Source of the DNA: Chloroflexota bacterium
GTDB lineage: Bacteria; Chloroflexota; Dehalococcoidia; Lucifugimonadales; JACPQL01
Direction: 5' to 3'
Assembly: GCA_016190445.1 (NCBI GenBank)
Contig: JACPQL010000007.1
Coordinates: forward strand, 32,205 to 96,204
DNA: 64,000 nt
Shown: positions 46,590-55,473 of the stretch, piece by piece
How positions within the stretch are numbered: position 1 is the stretch's first letter
Layout: each line of letters starts with the position of its first letter
Notes under the pieces: model-generated
The model's input: only the letters and a program-made list of their open reading frames with translations
Told to the model about the DNA's origin: nothing
The model's database searches: none
Translations under genes and position numbers: made by a program

Positions 46590-49500
46590 ATGTCCTTGAA
46601 TCCCCTCAGGATGCCCTGGAGATCGTGGCGTCTTTCTCCTCTGCTCCCCCTGGCCCTCATAGTCATGCTGGCCCTGGGGCTGCGGCTCTATGGCCTCCAG
46701 TGGGACCAGGGCAACTTCTTCCACCCGGACGAGCGCTCCATCTACATGCGGGTGGACTGCATGTACCGGCTTCTCACCACCCAGCCTGGCTGGGAGTATT
46801 GCGCTGGCGACTTCCAGCAGACCGAGCCCGGTGTTCCTTCCCCCAGTGTGTTCCTGGACGCCCAGCGGAGCCCTCTCAACCCTCACTGGTTCCCCCTGGG
46901 GAGCATCATCCTCTACGCACTGCTCCTGGTACGCGTTGGGCTTGAGCCCTTCATGAATCAGGTAGCCCTCACCGACCTGGCCCTGGCGGGGCGGACCATG
47001 GCGGCCCTGGCCGATGTGGGCTCAGTCCTGGTGGTCTACGCCCTGGGCCGTCGCCTCTACGGCACCCGCGTGGGCCTCCTGGCCGCTGCCCTGGTGGGCC
47101 TGGCCGTCATCCATATCCAGCAAAGCCACTTCTACCGCCCCGAGGCCTTTGTCGTACTGTTCACTCTCGCCTCCTTCTGGTTCATGCTCAACGTGGCCCA
47201 GCGCGACCGGTGGCGAGACTCGCTCCTTCTGGGCCTGTTCGTCGGGCTGACCTTCACCACCAAGGTGAGCAGCATTCCTCTCCTGGTGCCCCTGGCCATC
47301 ACCTACGGCTACAGGCTGTACCAGGCAGCCCGGAGGGACTGGCTCGCCGTCCCAGCCGTGGCAGTAGGTGGGGTCGTCCTGCAAGCGATGGTGGCCGCCA
47401 TCATAGCCCTGGCGGTGTTTCTGTTCTGGATGCCCTACGCCCTCATAGACTCTGGCAAGTTTGTGGGCGACCTGCTTTGGGAGACCGACATCGCGCGCAC
47501 GGCGGGGCTGGTGCCTTACACCCTTCAGTACGTGGGTGCCCCCCGGTTCTGGTACGAGCTTCGCCAGAGCAGCGTGTGGGGGCTGGGGCTTCCGCTGGGC
47601 ATAGCCGCCTGGGGTGGCCTGGCCTATGCCCTGGCCCGCAGCCTGCGGCGTCCCCAACTGGGCGACGTGCTCCTCCTTGCGTGGGTGCTCCCCTTCTTCT
47701 TCGCCGTCGGCAGCTTCGAGGTCAAGTTCCTGCGCTACACCTTTCCCCTGATGCCGGTGCTGGTCCTGCTGGGGGCCAGAGCGCTTCTGGAGTTGCGGGG
47801 CCAAGCATCCACTTGGCATCCGGCGCTGGCACCCGTCGCATCGGCCATCGTGGTGCTGGTGGTGGCCTCTACAGCTTTCTACGCCCTGGCCTTCATGCAG
47901 GTGTACCGGAGCCCTCACCCTGCGGTGCAGGCCTCTCGCTGGATTAACGGGAACGTTCCTCCAGGCGTTGTCATCCTCAGCGATAACCATTGGGACGAGG
48001 GCATCCCCGACCTGGGGCGCTACCAGGTGGTCCAGCCCCCCATGTTCGAGCGCGACGACACCGGCAAGATGTTCAACCTGGCTACGGCACTGGCCCAGAG
48101 CGAATACCTGGTAACTTACAGCAACCGCCTCTATGGCACCTTTCCCCGGTTGCCCCAGCGGTACCCTCTGAGCGCCAGGTACTACCAGCGCCTCTTCTCC
48201 GGCGAGTTGGGCTATCAGGCAGAGCGGGCCTTCACCACCTATCCTGCCTTCTTGGGCGTGACCTTCGTGGACGACACCTTCTTCCGCCCTGGCCTGCCGG
48301 TGCCTGAGGCGGTGCAGTCGGCCAGGCGCGGGCCTCTCTCCCTCAACCTGGGCTTTGCAGACCAGGACGCGGTAGACTACGACCACCCACTGGTGCTGGT
48401 GTTTCGCAATGTGGAGCACCTTCCCTTGGAGGAGACCTACGCCCGGATCATGCAGCCGGGGACGTTGGAGTTGCCGGGCGCCGGCGGGCCTCTGCTATCG
48501 CCGGAGGAGCTGGTGGTGCAGCGGGCCGGCGGCACCTGGTCCCAACTCTTCGACCGCCACGGCTTCACCAACCGCTTCCCGCTCCTGGTGTGGCTGCTGC
48601 TGGCGGAGGCCATGTGGCTGGCGGCGCTCCCACTCAGCGTCGCCCTGCTCAAGTCACTGCCCGACCGCGGCGTGGTCCTGGCGCGGCCCCTGGGCCTGCT
48701 GGTGGTGGCCTACCTCACCTGGCTGGGCGCCAGCATGGGGTGGTGGACATTCTCCCGCGCCACTGTGCTCCTGGCCCTGCTGGTCGTAGCATTAGTCTCG
48801 GTGGCTGTCCTGTTCATCCGGTGGCGGGAGGTGTCCTCCTTCCTGCGGCGCCGGTGGAGGTACGTGGCCCTGGTGGAGGCCCTCTTCCTGGCCGCGTTCC
48901 TATCCTTCTTGTTAGTCCGAATGGCCAACCCTGACCTGTGGCACCCGTGGCGGGGTGGAGAGAAGCCCATGGACCTGGCCTATCTAATCGCGGTGGTCAG
49001 GTCTACTACTATGCCCCCCTACGACCCGTGGTTCGCGGGCGGCTACATGAACTACTACTACTGGGGCCACTTCCTGGTGGCGGTCCTTATCAAGGCCACG
49101 GGCATAGTGCCGGAGGTGGCCTACAATCTCGCCATACCGCTCCTCTTCGCCATCACCTTCACCGTTGCCTTCTCCCTGGTCTACAATCTGGCGGAGACGC
49201 TGCGTCGCCGGGCGTATCCCGGCGCTTCCCCTATGGGGCCTATGCTGGCGGGGGTGGCGGGTGGTCTCCTGGTAGTGGTGCTGGGCAACATGGACGGTGC
49301 AGTGCAGCTTGTCCAGGGGGCCTGGAGCGCGGCGAGGGGAGAGGGATTCCCCGCCTTCGACTTCTGGCGAAGCAGCCGAATGATGCCGGGCCAGATCAGC
49401 ATCACCGAGTTCCCTTTCTTCACCTTCCTCTTCGCCGACCTGCACGCCCACCTGGTGGCCGTGCCCTTCACACTGCTCGCTCTTGGACTGGCGCTCAGCT

Positions 49501-50909
49501 TTGCCATAGCGCCAGTCCAAGAGGAGCGCTTCCCCTTGCTGGTCCGAGGAGTGCGGCTGGCGCTCCTCGCTCTGGCAGTGGGGGTGCTGGCGCCCATCAA
49601 CACCTGGGACCTGCCTACCTATCTCGCGCTAGCCGTGGTAGCGGTGGGAATTGGCGAGGTGGTCCGCCGTCCACGGCCTGTCGGGGACCTGGTGGGCCGC
49701 TGGCTGCTCCAGGCGGCCGTCCTGGTAGGGGGGGCCTATGTCCTGTTCTTACCGTTCTACGCGCACTATGAGTCAGCCTTCCAGGGCATCAAGACCAGCC
49801 AGTGGCAGACTCCCCTCTGGCAGTACCTGGGCGTCCATGGCCTCTTCTTCTTCCTGGCCCTGACCTTTCTCGTCTGGGAGCTACGCCGATGGCTCGTCGG
49901 ACGACGGCCGGCCCTCCTGGCATCCAAGCCGCGGCGCAGCCTCGGCTGGCGGATGCTGACATACGCGGCCATGGCATTGGCGGTCCTGACAGGGGTGCTG
50001 GCGGCAACCAGCTATGGTGTGGCAGTCATGCTGCTGGCGCTGGTCGTGGCCTGCGCCCTGCTCGGATGGCGGAGGCTGGCGGCCCCCTCCTCCGGGACTT
50101 CCGTCTACGTCTTCGTGCTCTCCCTCCTGGGAGCTGCCATGGCCATTGGCGCTGGGGTGGACCTGCTGGTTGTGAACCCGGACATAGACCGCATGAACAC
50201 GGTGTTCAAGCTCTACCTGCAGGCGTGGGTGCTGTATGGCGTGGCCTCCGCCTTCATCCTGTGGTACCTGTGGGCCTCCCGTGGCCCGGGTGGGTGGCGG
50301 CTGTGGAGCTGGCGGAGCGGGTGGCTGACCCTGCTGGCATTGCTGGTGCTCTCCAGCGCCATCTACCCAGTGCTGGGGACCCGCGCCAGGCTGGCCGACC
50401 GGTTTGAGGTGCTCCCTCTGACGGTAAACGGGATGGCCTATGCTGGCCGCGCCGCCTACTGGGACCCCGACGCGAGCGGTCCCTTCGCCCTGACCTGGGA
50501 TGCCCAGGCTCTCCAGTGGCTACGCGAGGAGGTGCAGGGTTCCCCTGTGGTGCTGGAGGCGGTGAGAGACCAGTACAGGTGGGCGGGGCGCGTATCGGAG
50601 TATACGGGGCTGCCCGCGGTGGTGGGATGGCCCTGGCACCAGACTCAGCAGAGGTGGGAGCACAGGGGAGCCGTTGGGGCCCGAGTGCGGGATGTTGAGA
50701 CGATATACTCCTCCCTGGACGCGGACCTGGTGGTGGGGCTGCTCCGGCGCTACCAGGTCGCCTATGTGTACGTGGGGCCGGTGGAGCGGGCCTATTACCC
50801 CGAAGCCGGGCTGCGCAAGTTCGATACCATGCTGGCCGACGTGGTGACGCCGGTGTACCAGAACAGGGAGGTGACCATCTACCGGGTGATGGCCCCTGGG
50901 GTTGGGTAG
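46590..50909 (+). CDS. Giant (1439 aa) multi-TM protein: GT39/PMT-like half plus DUF2298 (Chlor_Arch_YYY) half
   Basis: N-half LRLYGLQWDQGNFFHPDERSIYM...; C-half DLAYLIAVVRSTTMPPYDPWFAGGYMNYYYWGHFLVAVLIKATGIVPEVAYNLAIPL. Confidence 0.88.
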   Translation: MSLNPLRMPWRSWRLSPLLPLALIVMLALGLRLYGLQWDQGNFFHPDERSIYMRVDCMYRLLTTQPGWEYCAGDFQQTEPGVPSPSVFLDAQRSPLNPHWFPLGSIILYALLLVRVGLEPFMNQVALTDLALAGRTMAALADVGSVLVVYALGRRLYGTRVGLLAAALVGLAVIHIQQSHFYRPEAFVVLFTLASFWFMLNVAQRDRWRDSLLLGLFVGLTFTTKVSSIPLLVPLAITYGYRLYQAARRDWLAVPAVAVGGVVLQAMVAAIIALAVFLFWMPYALIDSGKFVGDLLWETDIARTAGLVPYTLQYVGAPRFWYELRQSSVWGLGLPLGIAAWGGLAYALARSLRRPQLGDVLLLAWVLPFFFAVGSFEVKFLRYTFPLMPVLVLLGARALLELRGQASTWHPALAPVASAIVVLVVASTAFYALAFMQVYRSPHPAVQASRWINGNVPPGVVILSDNHWDEGIPDLGRYQVVQPPMFERDDTGKMFNLATALAQSEYLVTYSNRLYGTFPRLPQRYPLSARYYQRLFSGELGYQAERAFTTYPAFLGVTFVDDTFFRPGLPVPEAVQSARRGPLSLNLGFADQDAVDYDHPLVLVFRNVEHLPLEETYARIMQPGTLELPGAGGPLLSPEELVVQRAGGTWSQLFDRHGFTNRFPLLVWLLLAEAMWLAALPLSVALLKSLPDRGVVLARPLGLLVVAYLTWLGASMGWWTFSRATVLLALLVVALVSVAVLFIRWREVSSFLRRRWRYVALVEALFLAAFLSFLLVRMANPDLWHPWRGGEKPMDLAYLIAVVRSTTMPPYDPWFAGGYMNYYYWGHFLVAVLIKATGIVPEVAYNLAIPLLFAITFTVAFSLVYNLAETLRRRAYPGASPMGPMLAGVAGGLLVVVLGNMDGAVQLVQGAWSAARGEGFPAFDFWRSSRMMPGQISITEFPFFTFLFADLHAHLVAVPFTLLALGLALSFAIAPVQEERFPLLVRGVRLALLALAVGVLAPINTWDLPTYLALAVVAVGIGEVVRRPRPVGDLVGRWLLQAAVLVGGAYVLFLPFYAHYESAFQGIKTSQWQTPLWQYLGVHGLFFFLALTFLVWELRRWLVGRRPALLASKPRRSLGWRMLTYAAMALAVLTGVLAATSYGVAVMLLALVVACALLGWRRLAAPSSGTSVYVFVLSLLGAAMAIGAGVDLLVVNPDIDRMNTVFKLYLQAWVLYGVASAFILWYLWASRGPGGWRLWSWRSGWLTLLALLVLSSAIYPVLGTRARLADRFEVLPLTVNGMAYAGRAAYWDPDASGPFALTWDAQALQWLREEVQGSPVVLEAVRDQYRWAGRVSEYTGLPAVVGWPWHQTQQRWEHRGAVGARVRDVETIYSSLDADLVVGLLRRYQVAYVYVGPVERAYYPEAGLRKFDTMLADVVTPVYQNREVTIYRVMAPGVG

Positions 50910-50920
50910 AGGAGGCATGC

Positions 50921-51781
50921 ATGGTGGGCGGAGAGCGGGTGCGCTCGCCGGCGGTGGCAGGACAGTTCTATCCCATGGACGCCGGTGCCCTGCGGCAGGA
51001 GCTGGAGCGGTGCTTCAACGACACCCGCCTGGGGCCGGGCCGGATGCCCAGGCCCAGGGCGACGCCGCCGGAGCGCGTGGTGGGCCTGCTGGCCCCCCAC
51101 GCGGGGTACCGGTACTCCGGGCACACCGCAGCCCGCGCCTTCGCGGCCCTGGCGGATAGGGGAACGCCCGGGGCACTGGTGCTGCTGGGCCCTAACCACC
51201 ACGGTATTGGGCCTGCCCTGGCGGTGCCCGAGGCCACCCATTGGGCCACGCCTATCGGCAGGGTGGCTGTGGACATGGAACTGGCCGACGCGCTGTGTCG
51301 CAGGCTACCCTCCCTGGCACGCAGCGACGCGGCCCACGCCCAGGAGCACTCCCTGGAGGTGGAGGTCCCCTTCCTCCAGCACCTGTACGGGCAGTCCTTG
51401 CGCCTTCTGCCCGTGGCTGTGGCCACTGTGGAGGTGGGACTGGCGGTGACCCTGGGCAGGGCGCTGGCAGAGGTGCTGGAGGGAAGGAGAGCGGCCATCG
51501 TGGCCAGCTCCGACCTGAGCCACTACTTGCCCGACGCCGAGGCCCGGCGCCGCGACCGGATGGCGCTAGAGGCGGTGGCCTCTCTGGACCCGCGCCAGCT
51601 TGCCCTGGTGGTGGAGCAGGAGGGTGTCAGCATGTGTGGCCTGGGGCCGGCGATGACTATGATGGAGGCCTGCCGGGCCCTGGGGGCCACGCGCGTGGTG
51701 GAGCTAGGCTATGCCACCTCAGCCGACACCTCCGGCGACACCACATGGGTGGTGGGGTATGGTGCCATGCTGGTGGAGTAA
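50921..51781 (+). CDS. AmmeMemoRadiSam system protein B / MEMO1 family
   Basis: RSPAVAGQFYPMDAGALRQELERCF; LLAPHAGYRYSGHTAARAF; VLLGPNHHG; SSDLSHYL. Confidence 0.92.
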   Translation: MVGGERVRSPAVAGQFYPMDAGALRQELERCFNDTRLGPGRMPRPRATPPERVVGLLAPHAGYRYSGHTAARAFAALADRGTPGALVLLGPNHHGIGPALAVPEATHWATPIGRVAVDMELADALCRRLPSLARSDAAHAQEHSLEVEVPFLQHLYGQSLRLLPVAVATVEVGLAVTLGRALAEVLEGRRAAIVASSDLSHYLPDAEARRRDRMALEAVASLDPRQLALVVEQEGVSMCGLGPAMTMMEACRALGATRVVELGYATSADTSGDTTWVVGYGAMLVE

Positions 51782-51797
51782 CGGGAGGAGCTGGCTG

Positions 51798-52565
51798 TTA
51801 GCCCTTCTGCACCAGGTTCACCACTGGTTCACGGTGGGCCAGCACCTCGTAGTTCAGGGCTGTCACCCCCTCACCCGCCTCCAGGGAGTTGGTAACGGTT
51901 ATCTGGGTAGGCCCCTCATGGTAGTGGATGTGGTCGCCTTCCACGCTGAAGGGGCGGTCGTGGCCGGGATAGAACATCTGGGCCGAGGCCACCATCTTCG
52001 CCACGCTCTCGCGGGCATCCTTCAGGTCCCAGAACACGTTGTACGGAAGGCCCCGGCGCACACTGGCCGCGTCGGGCAGAGCGTCGCCTGCCACCAGGCG
52101 GGTCTGCCCCGACACGTTCACCAGCACGCTCAGGTGCCCCTTGCTGTGGCCCGGGGTGTCAATGATGCTGACCCCCTCCGCTACCTCGTCCCCTTCGGAT
52201 ACGGTCTCCACCTTCATCCTCTCCAGGATGGCGGGGAGATAGGTGGCCACCGCCATGTCCCCGCGCTGAGGGTTGCGGGCGTACTCCAGCTCCACAGGGT
52301 GAATGAGCACCTGGGCGTTGCGGAAGATGTCCGTGTTCTGGCAGTGGTCCCAGTGGGCGTGGGTCAGGACAACCAGGTCAATCTGTTCCGGGGTGAGGTT
52401 ACGCTCCTTGAGCGCCCGCACCAGCATCGCCCGGCGGGAGTGGGGGCCCGTGTCCACCAGGATGCGCTGCTTGCCCGCGGTGATCAGGGAGAGGGTGGAG
52501 AAGCCAAAGCCCCCCTGGTCGCACGTGAGGGCGAATCCGCAGACCAGCATGTCTATGGACGCCAT
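51798..52565 (-). CDS. MBL-fold metallohydrolase (N-acyl homoserine lactonase-like)
   Basis: LTHAHWDHCQNTDIF; DTPGHSKGHLSVLVNVSGQTRLVAGD. Confidence 0.85.
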   Translation of the reverse strand: MASIDMLVCGFALTCDQGGFGFSTLSLITAGKQRILVDTGPHSRRAMLVRALKERNLTPEQIDLVVLTHAHWDHCQNTDIFRNAQVLIHPVELEYARNPQRGDMAVATYLPAILERMKVETVSEGDEVAEGVSIIDTPGHSKGHLSVLVNVSGQTRLVAGDALPDAASVRRGLPYNVFWDLKDARESVAKMVASAQMFYPGHDRPFSVEGDHIHYHEGPTQITVTNSLEAGEGVTALNYEVLAHREPVVNLVQKG

Positions 52566-52657
52566 GGTCACCTCCCTTTGTTGGCGGGCAGTGCCCGCAG
52601 TATGGCTCACGCTAGTGGCAGACGTGCTCGTAGAAGCTGTTCAAAAACCTTGTTAGA

Positions 52658-52677
52658 CCCCAGCCTGAAGGCTGGGG
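52658..52677. terminator. Hairpin between convergent/adjacent minus-strand genes
   Basis: CCCCAGCC-TGAA-GGCTGGGG. Confidence 0.5.
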
Positions 52678-52730
52678 CATCATGCCACCCACTTCAGGGG
52701 GCGGCTGCCTCAGAGCATTTCGAATAGCCG

Positions 52731-53963
52731 TTAGAGGAGCCCCAGGGGCTGGTGGCCAGTGATCTGGGCCGCCTCCATCCGCTGCTGCTCTTCCGATGGC
52801 ACCCCCAGAAGCTCGCCCAGAATGAACTCGTTGTGTTCTCCCAGAGATGGCGGTGGCCTGCGGATCGTCCCCGGCGTTTTGGAGAGGTGAACGTGGACTC
52901 CAAAGGTCTTGAATGTCCCTACCTCCTTGCGCTCCAGGGAGACCATGAAGTCCCGTGCCTGGATATGGGGGTCCTCCACCAGGTCCTTGGGGCTGCTCAC
53001 GGCACCACAGGGCACACCCGCCTTCTGCATCTGCTCCATCACCTCTCGCTTGTCCCTGCGGGAGGTCCACTCCTCAATACACCGGTCTAGCTCCTCCCGG
53101 TGCTTGCGCCGGCCCAGGGGGTCGGAAAAGCGAGGGTCGGAGGCCAGCTCTGGCATGCCCAGGACCCGGCACAGCGCCTCCCACTCCTCCTGAGTACCCA
53201 CGGCGATGACCACCCAGGCATCCTCTCCCTGGCACCGGTATACCCCGTGGGGGGTCTGGGAGGGATGGTCGTTCCCCCACTGGGGGCGCACCTTGTGGTT
53301 GATGCTGGCGTCCACCAGCTTCTCGCCGATGAGGCGGCCCGATGCCTCGATGTGGGATAGGTCAATGAACTGGCCGCGGCCGGTGCGACGCCGATGGTAG
53401 ACGGCGAGCAGGACCGCCAGCACGCCGTTGTAGCCAGCGATAGGGTCCGCCAGCCCTACGCCGCTGCCCAGGGGATAGCCGTCCTCATAGGAGGTCTGCC
53501 AGCTCAGCCCGCTGGTCTGCTCCACGTTGGTGCCGAAGCCCAGGTACTCCTGCCACGGGCCCGTGGAGCCGAAGGCGGGCATGGATAGGGCGATGATGCT
53601 GGGGTTGAGCTTCGTAAGCTCCGGGTAGGTGAGGCCAAAGCGGCGCATCACCCGGACGCTGAAGTTCTCCACGAAAACGTCGCTGATCCTCACCATGTCC
53701 CGGATGAGTGCCGCCCCCTCCGGAGTGGTGAGGTCCAGGGTGACATCGTATTTATTCCGGTTGACATTGTTCCAGGCGCCGCGGCGCTCCCAGAACTTGG
53801 GGTCCTCCGGGTTCTGCCCCATGATGCGCCACCAGTCCACCCTCTGTATGGACTCCACCTTGACGATCTCCGCTCCCAGATCGCCCAGCAGGTAGGTGGT
53901 GGTCGGCCCCGCCCACCCCTGGCTCAGGTCCAGGACCCGGATTCCTGCCAACGGTAGCTTCAT
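52731..53963 (-). CDS. CaiB/BaiF CoA-transferase, beta-type (catalytic Asp present)
   Basis: GPTTTYLLGDLGAEIVKVES; GVGLADPIAGYNGVLAVLL (Asp codon 53447-53445). Confidence 0.88.
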   Translation of the reverse strand: MKLPLAGIRVLDLSQGWAGPTTTYLLGDLGAEIVKVESIQRVDWWRIMGQNPEDPKFWERRGAWNNVNRNKYDVTLDLTTPEGAALIRDMVRISDVFVENFSVRVMRRFGLTYPELTKLNPSIIALSMPAFGSTGPWQEYLGFGTNVEQTSGLSWQTSYEDGYPLGSGVGLADPIAGYNGVLAVLLAVYHRRRTGRGQFIDLSHIEASGRLIGEKLVDASINHKVRPQWGNDHPSQTPHGVYRCQGEDAWVVIAVGTQEEWEALCRVLGMPELASDPRFSDPLGRRKHREELDRCIEEWTSRRDKREVMEQMQKAGVPCGAVSSPKDLVEDPHIQARDFMVSLERKEVGTFKTFGVHVHLSKTPGTIRRPPPSLGEHNEFILGELLGVPSEEQQRMEAAQITGHQPLGLL

Positions 53964-53978
53964 AGGGGGTCTCTCCAT

Positions 53979-55175
53979 CTAGATGACGCCGCTCTGGCGC
54001 AGCACCGCCAGCTCCTCCCTAGTGTAACCCAGCCAGCCGCAGTAGACCTCCTGGTTGTGCTGGCCCAGCAGGGGGGCAGGGCTCACCGGACGGGCTGGCG
54101 TCTCGTACATCCTGAAGGGCGGCCCCGGCTGGGTCTCTTTTCCAGTTACCGGATGCTCCACCTCGGAGAGGTACCCTCGCTCATGGTGCTGTTCCAGGGC
54201 CAGCACTTCCGGCGGGTTGGGCACTAGGCCCATGGGTATGCGCATCGCCTGGCCCCCGTGGAAGAGGTCGTCCTTGGTGCGACCCTTCACGTGCTCCGCC
54301 ACCAGGTCCCGCAGCTCGGCGGCGTACTGGCGGCGCACATACCCGTTGGCGAAGCGGGGGTCCTCCACCAGCTCGGGCATGTCCAGGAAGGCGCACAGCA
54401 GGTCAAAATGCTCCTGCATCAGGGCGTTCACCCCTATCCAACCGTCCTTGGCGGGGAGGACAGAGCCGCTGTAGAAGATATTGCCGCGCCTGCCCCGGTT
54501 GATCCCTTTCATGATGTAGTCCCCCATGGCAAAGGCCATGATGGGCACCAGGGACTCTAAGTGGTTCATGTCCACCCTTTGGCCAGTCCCCGTCTCCTGG
54601 GCGCACAGCAGGGCAGCCACGGTGCCAGCGGCGCTGATGGTCCCGGTCATGTAGTGACTTGTCCACCCTCCCGGAGTCAGGGGCTCCCGGTCCGGCTCCC
54701 CAGTCTGGAATGTCCACCCTGCCAGGGCCGCGTGGATGGCGTGAGTGGCTTTATAGTCACGGTAGGGACCGGAGAGGCCGAAGTTGGTGATGGAGGTGTA
54801 CACCAGCGCGGGGTTCACCTTCTCCAGCGTCTCGTACCCCAGGCCCAGGCTGTCCATGACACCGGGGCCCAGGTCCTCCACCAGGACGTGGGCCCGACGC
54901 GCCAGTTGCTGGAAGATGTCTACTCCGGCGGGATGCCGCAGGTTGAGGGTTATCCCCTTTTTGCTGGCGTTCAGATAGTGGAAGGGGCAGCTCTTCTCCG
55001 GGTGTGGGTCTTCCTGGGCAAAGGGTCCAAGGTTGCGGGCCGGGTCTCCCTGGCCCGGAGGCTCCACCTTGACCACCTCTGCCCCAAAGTCCGCCAGCAG
55101 CTTGGCGCAATATGGCCCTGAGACCTCCTGGGCCACTTCGAGGACGGTTACGCCTGTGAGTGGTGCCGAGTCCAT
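53979..55175 (-). CDS. CaiB/BaiF CoA-transferase, alpha-type (catalytic Asp replaced)
   Basis: SGPYCAKLLADFGAEVVKVEPPGQGDPARNLGPF; PGGWTSHYMTG with His (54656-54654); start MDSAPLTG. Confidence 0.88.
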   Translation of the reverse strand: MDSAPLTGVTVLEVAQEVSGPYCAKLLADFGAEVVKVEPPGQGDPARNLGPFAQEDPHPEKSCPFHYLNASKKGITLNLRHPAGVDIFQQLARRAHVLVEDLGPGVMDSLGLGYETLEKVNPALVYTSITNFGLSGPYRDYKATHAIHAALAGWTFQTGEPDREPLTPGGWTSHYMTGTISAAGTVAALLCAQETGTGQRVDMNHLESLVPIMAFAMGDYIMKGINRGRRGNIFYSGSVLPAKDGWIGVNALMQEHFDLLCAFLDMPELVEDPRFANGYVRRQYAAELRDLVAEHVKGRTKDDLFHGGQAMRIPMGLVPNPPEVLALEQHHERGYLSEVEHPVTGKETQPGPPFRMYETPARPVSPAPLLGQHNQEVYCGWLGYTREELAVLRQSGVI

Positions 55176-55360
55176 AGGGTAGAGCGTCGCTGGGAAAGTG
55201 TTACAGGTGGAGAGAGTACCCCACTGAGGCCTGGTTGTAAAGGGAGTGTACTCGTGTGGCCTGGCTTGTGGGAGCCGCGCCAAAGTCTAGATTCCCACAA
55301 GAGGCGACAAACGCCTAATAGAGCGCTCCTTTTCGTCACAGCTTGGCCTGATAACGTCTA

Positions 55361-55388
55361 TTGACAGCGGCCAACCGTTTGCTATAAG
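55361..55388 (+). promoter_or_regulatory. Candidate sigma70 promoter of the peptide ABC transporter operon
   Basis: TTGACA-N16-TATAAG about 86 nt upstream of the ATG. Confidence 0.55.
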
Positions 55389-55473
55389 GTGCTACCACCG
55401 TTTCGGGCCAGAAGCGGGCATTGAGCAGATGCTCCTCGGAACGTGAAGGCCGGTCGGCAAGGAGGTACGGGCG

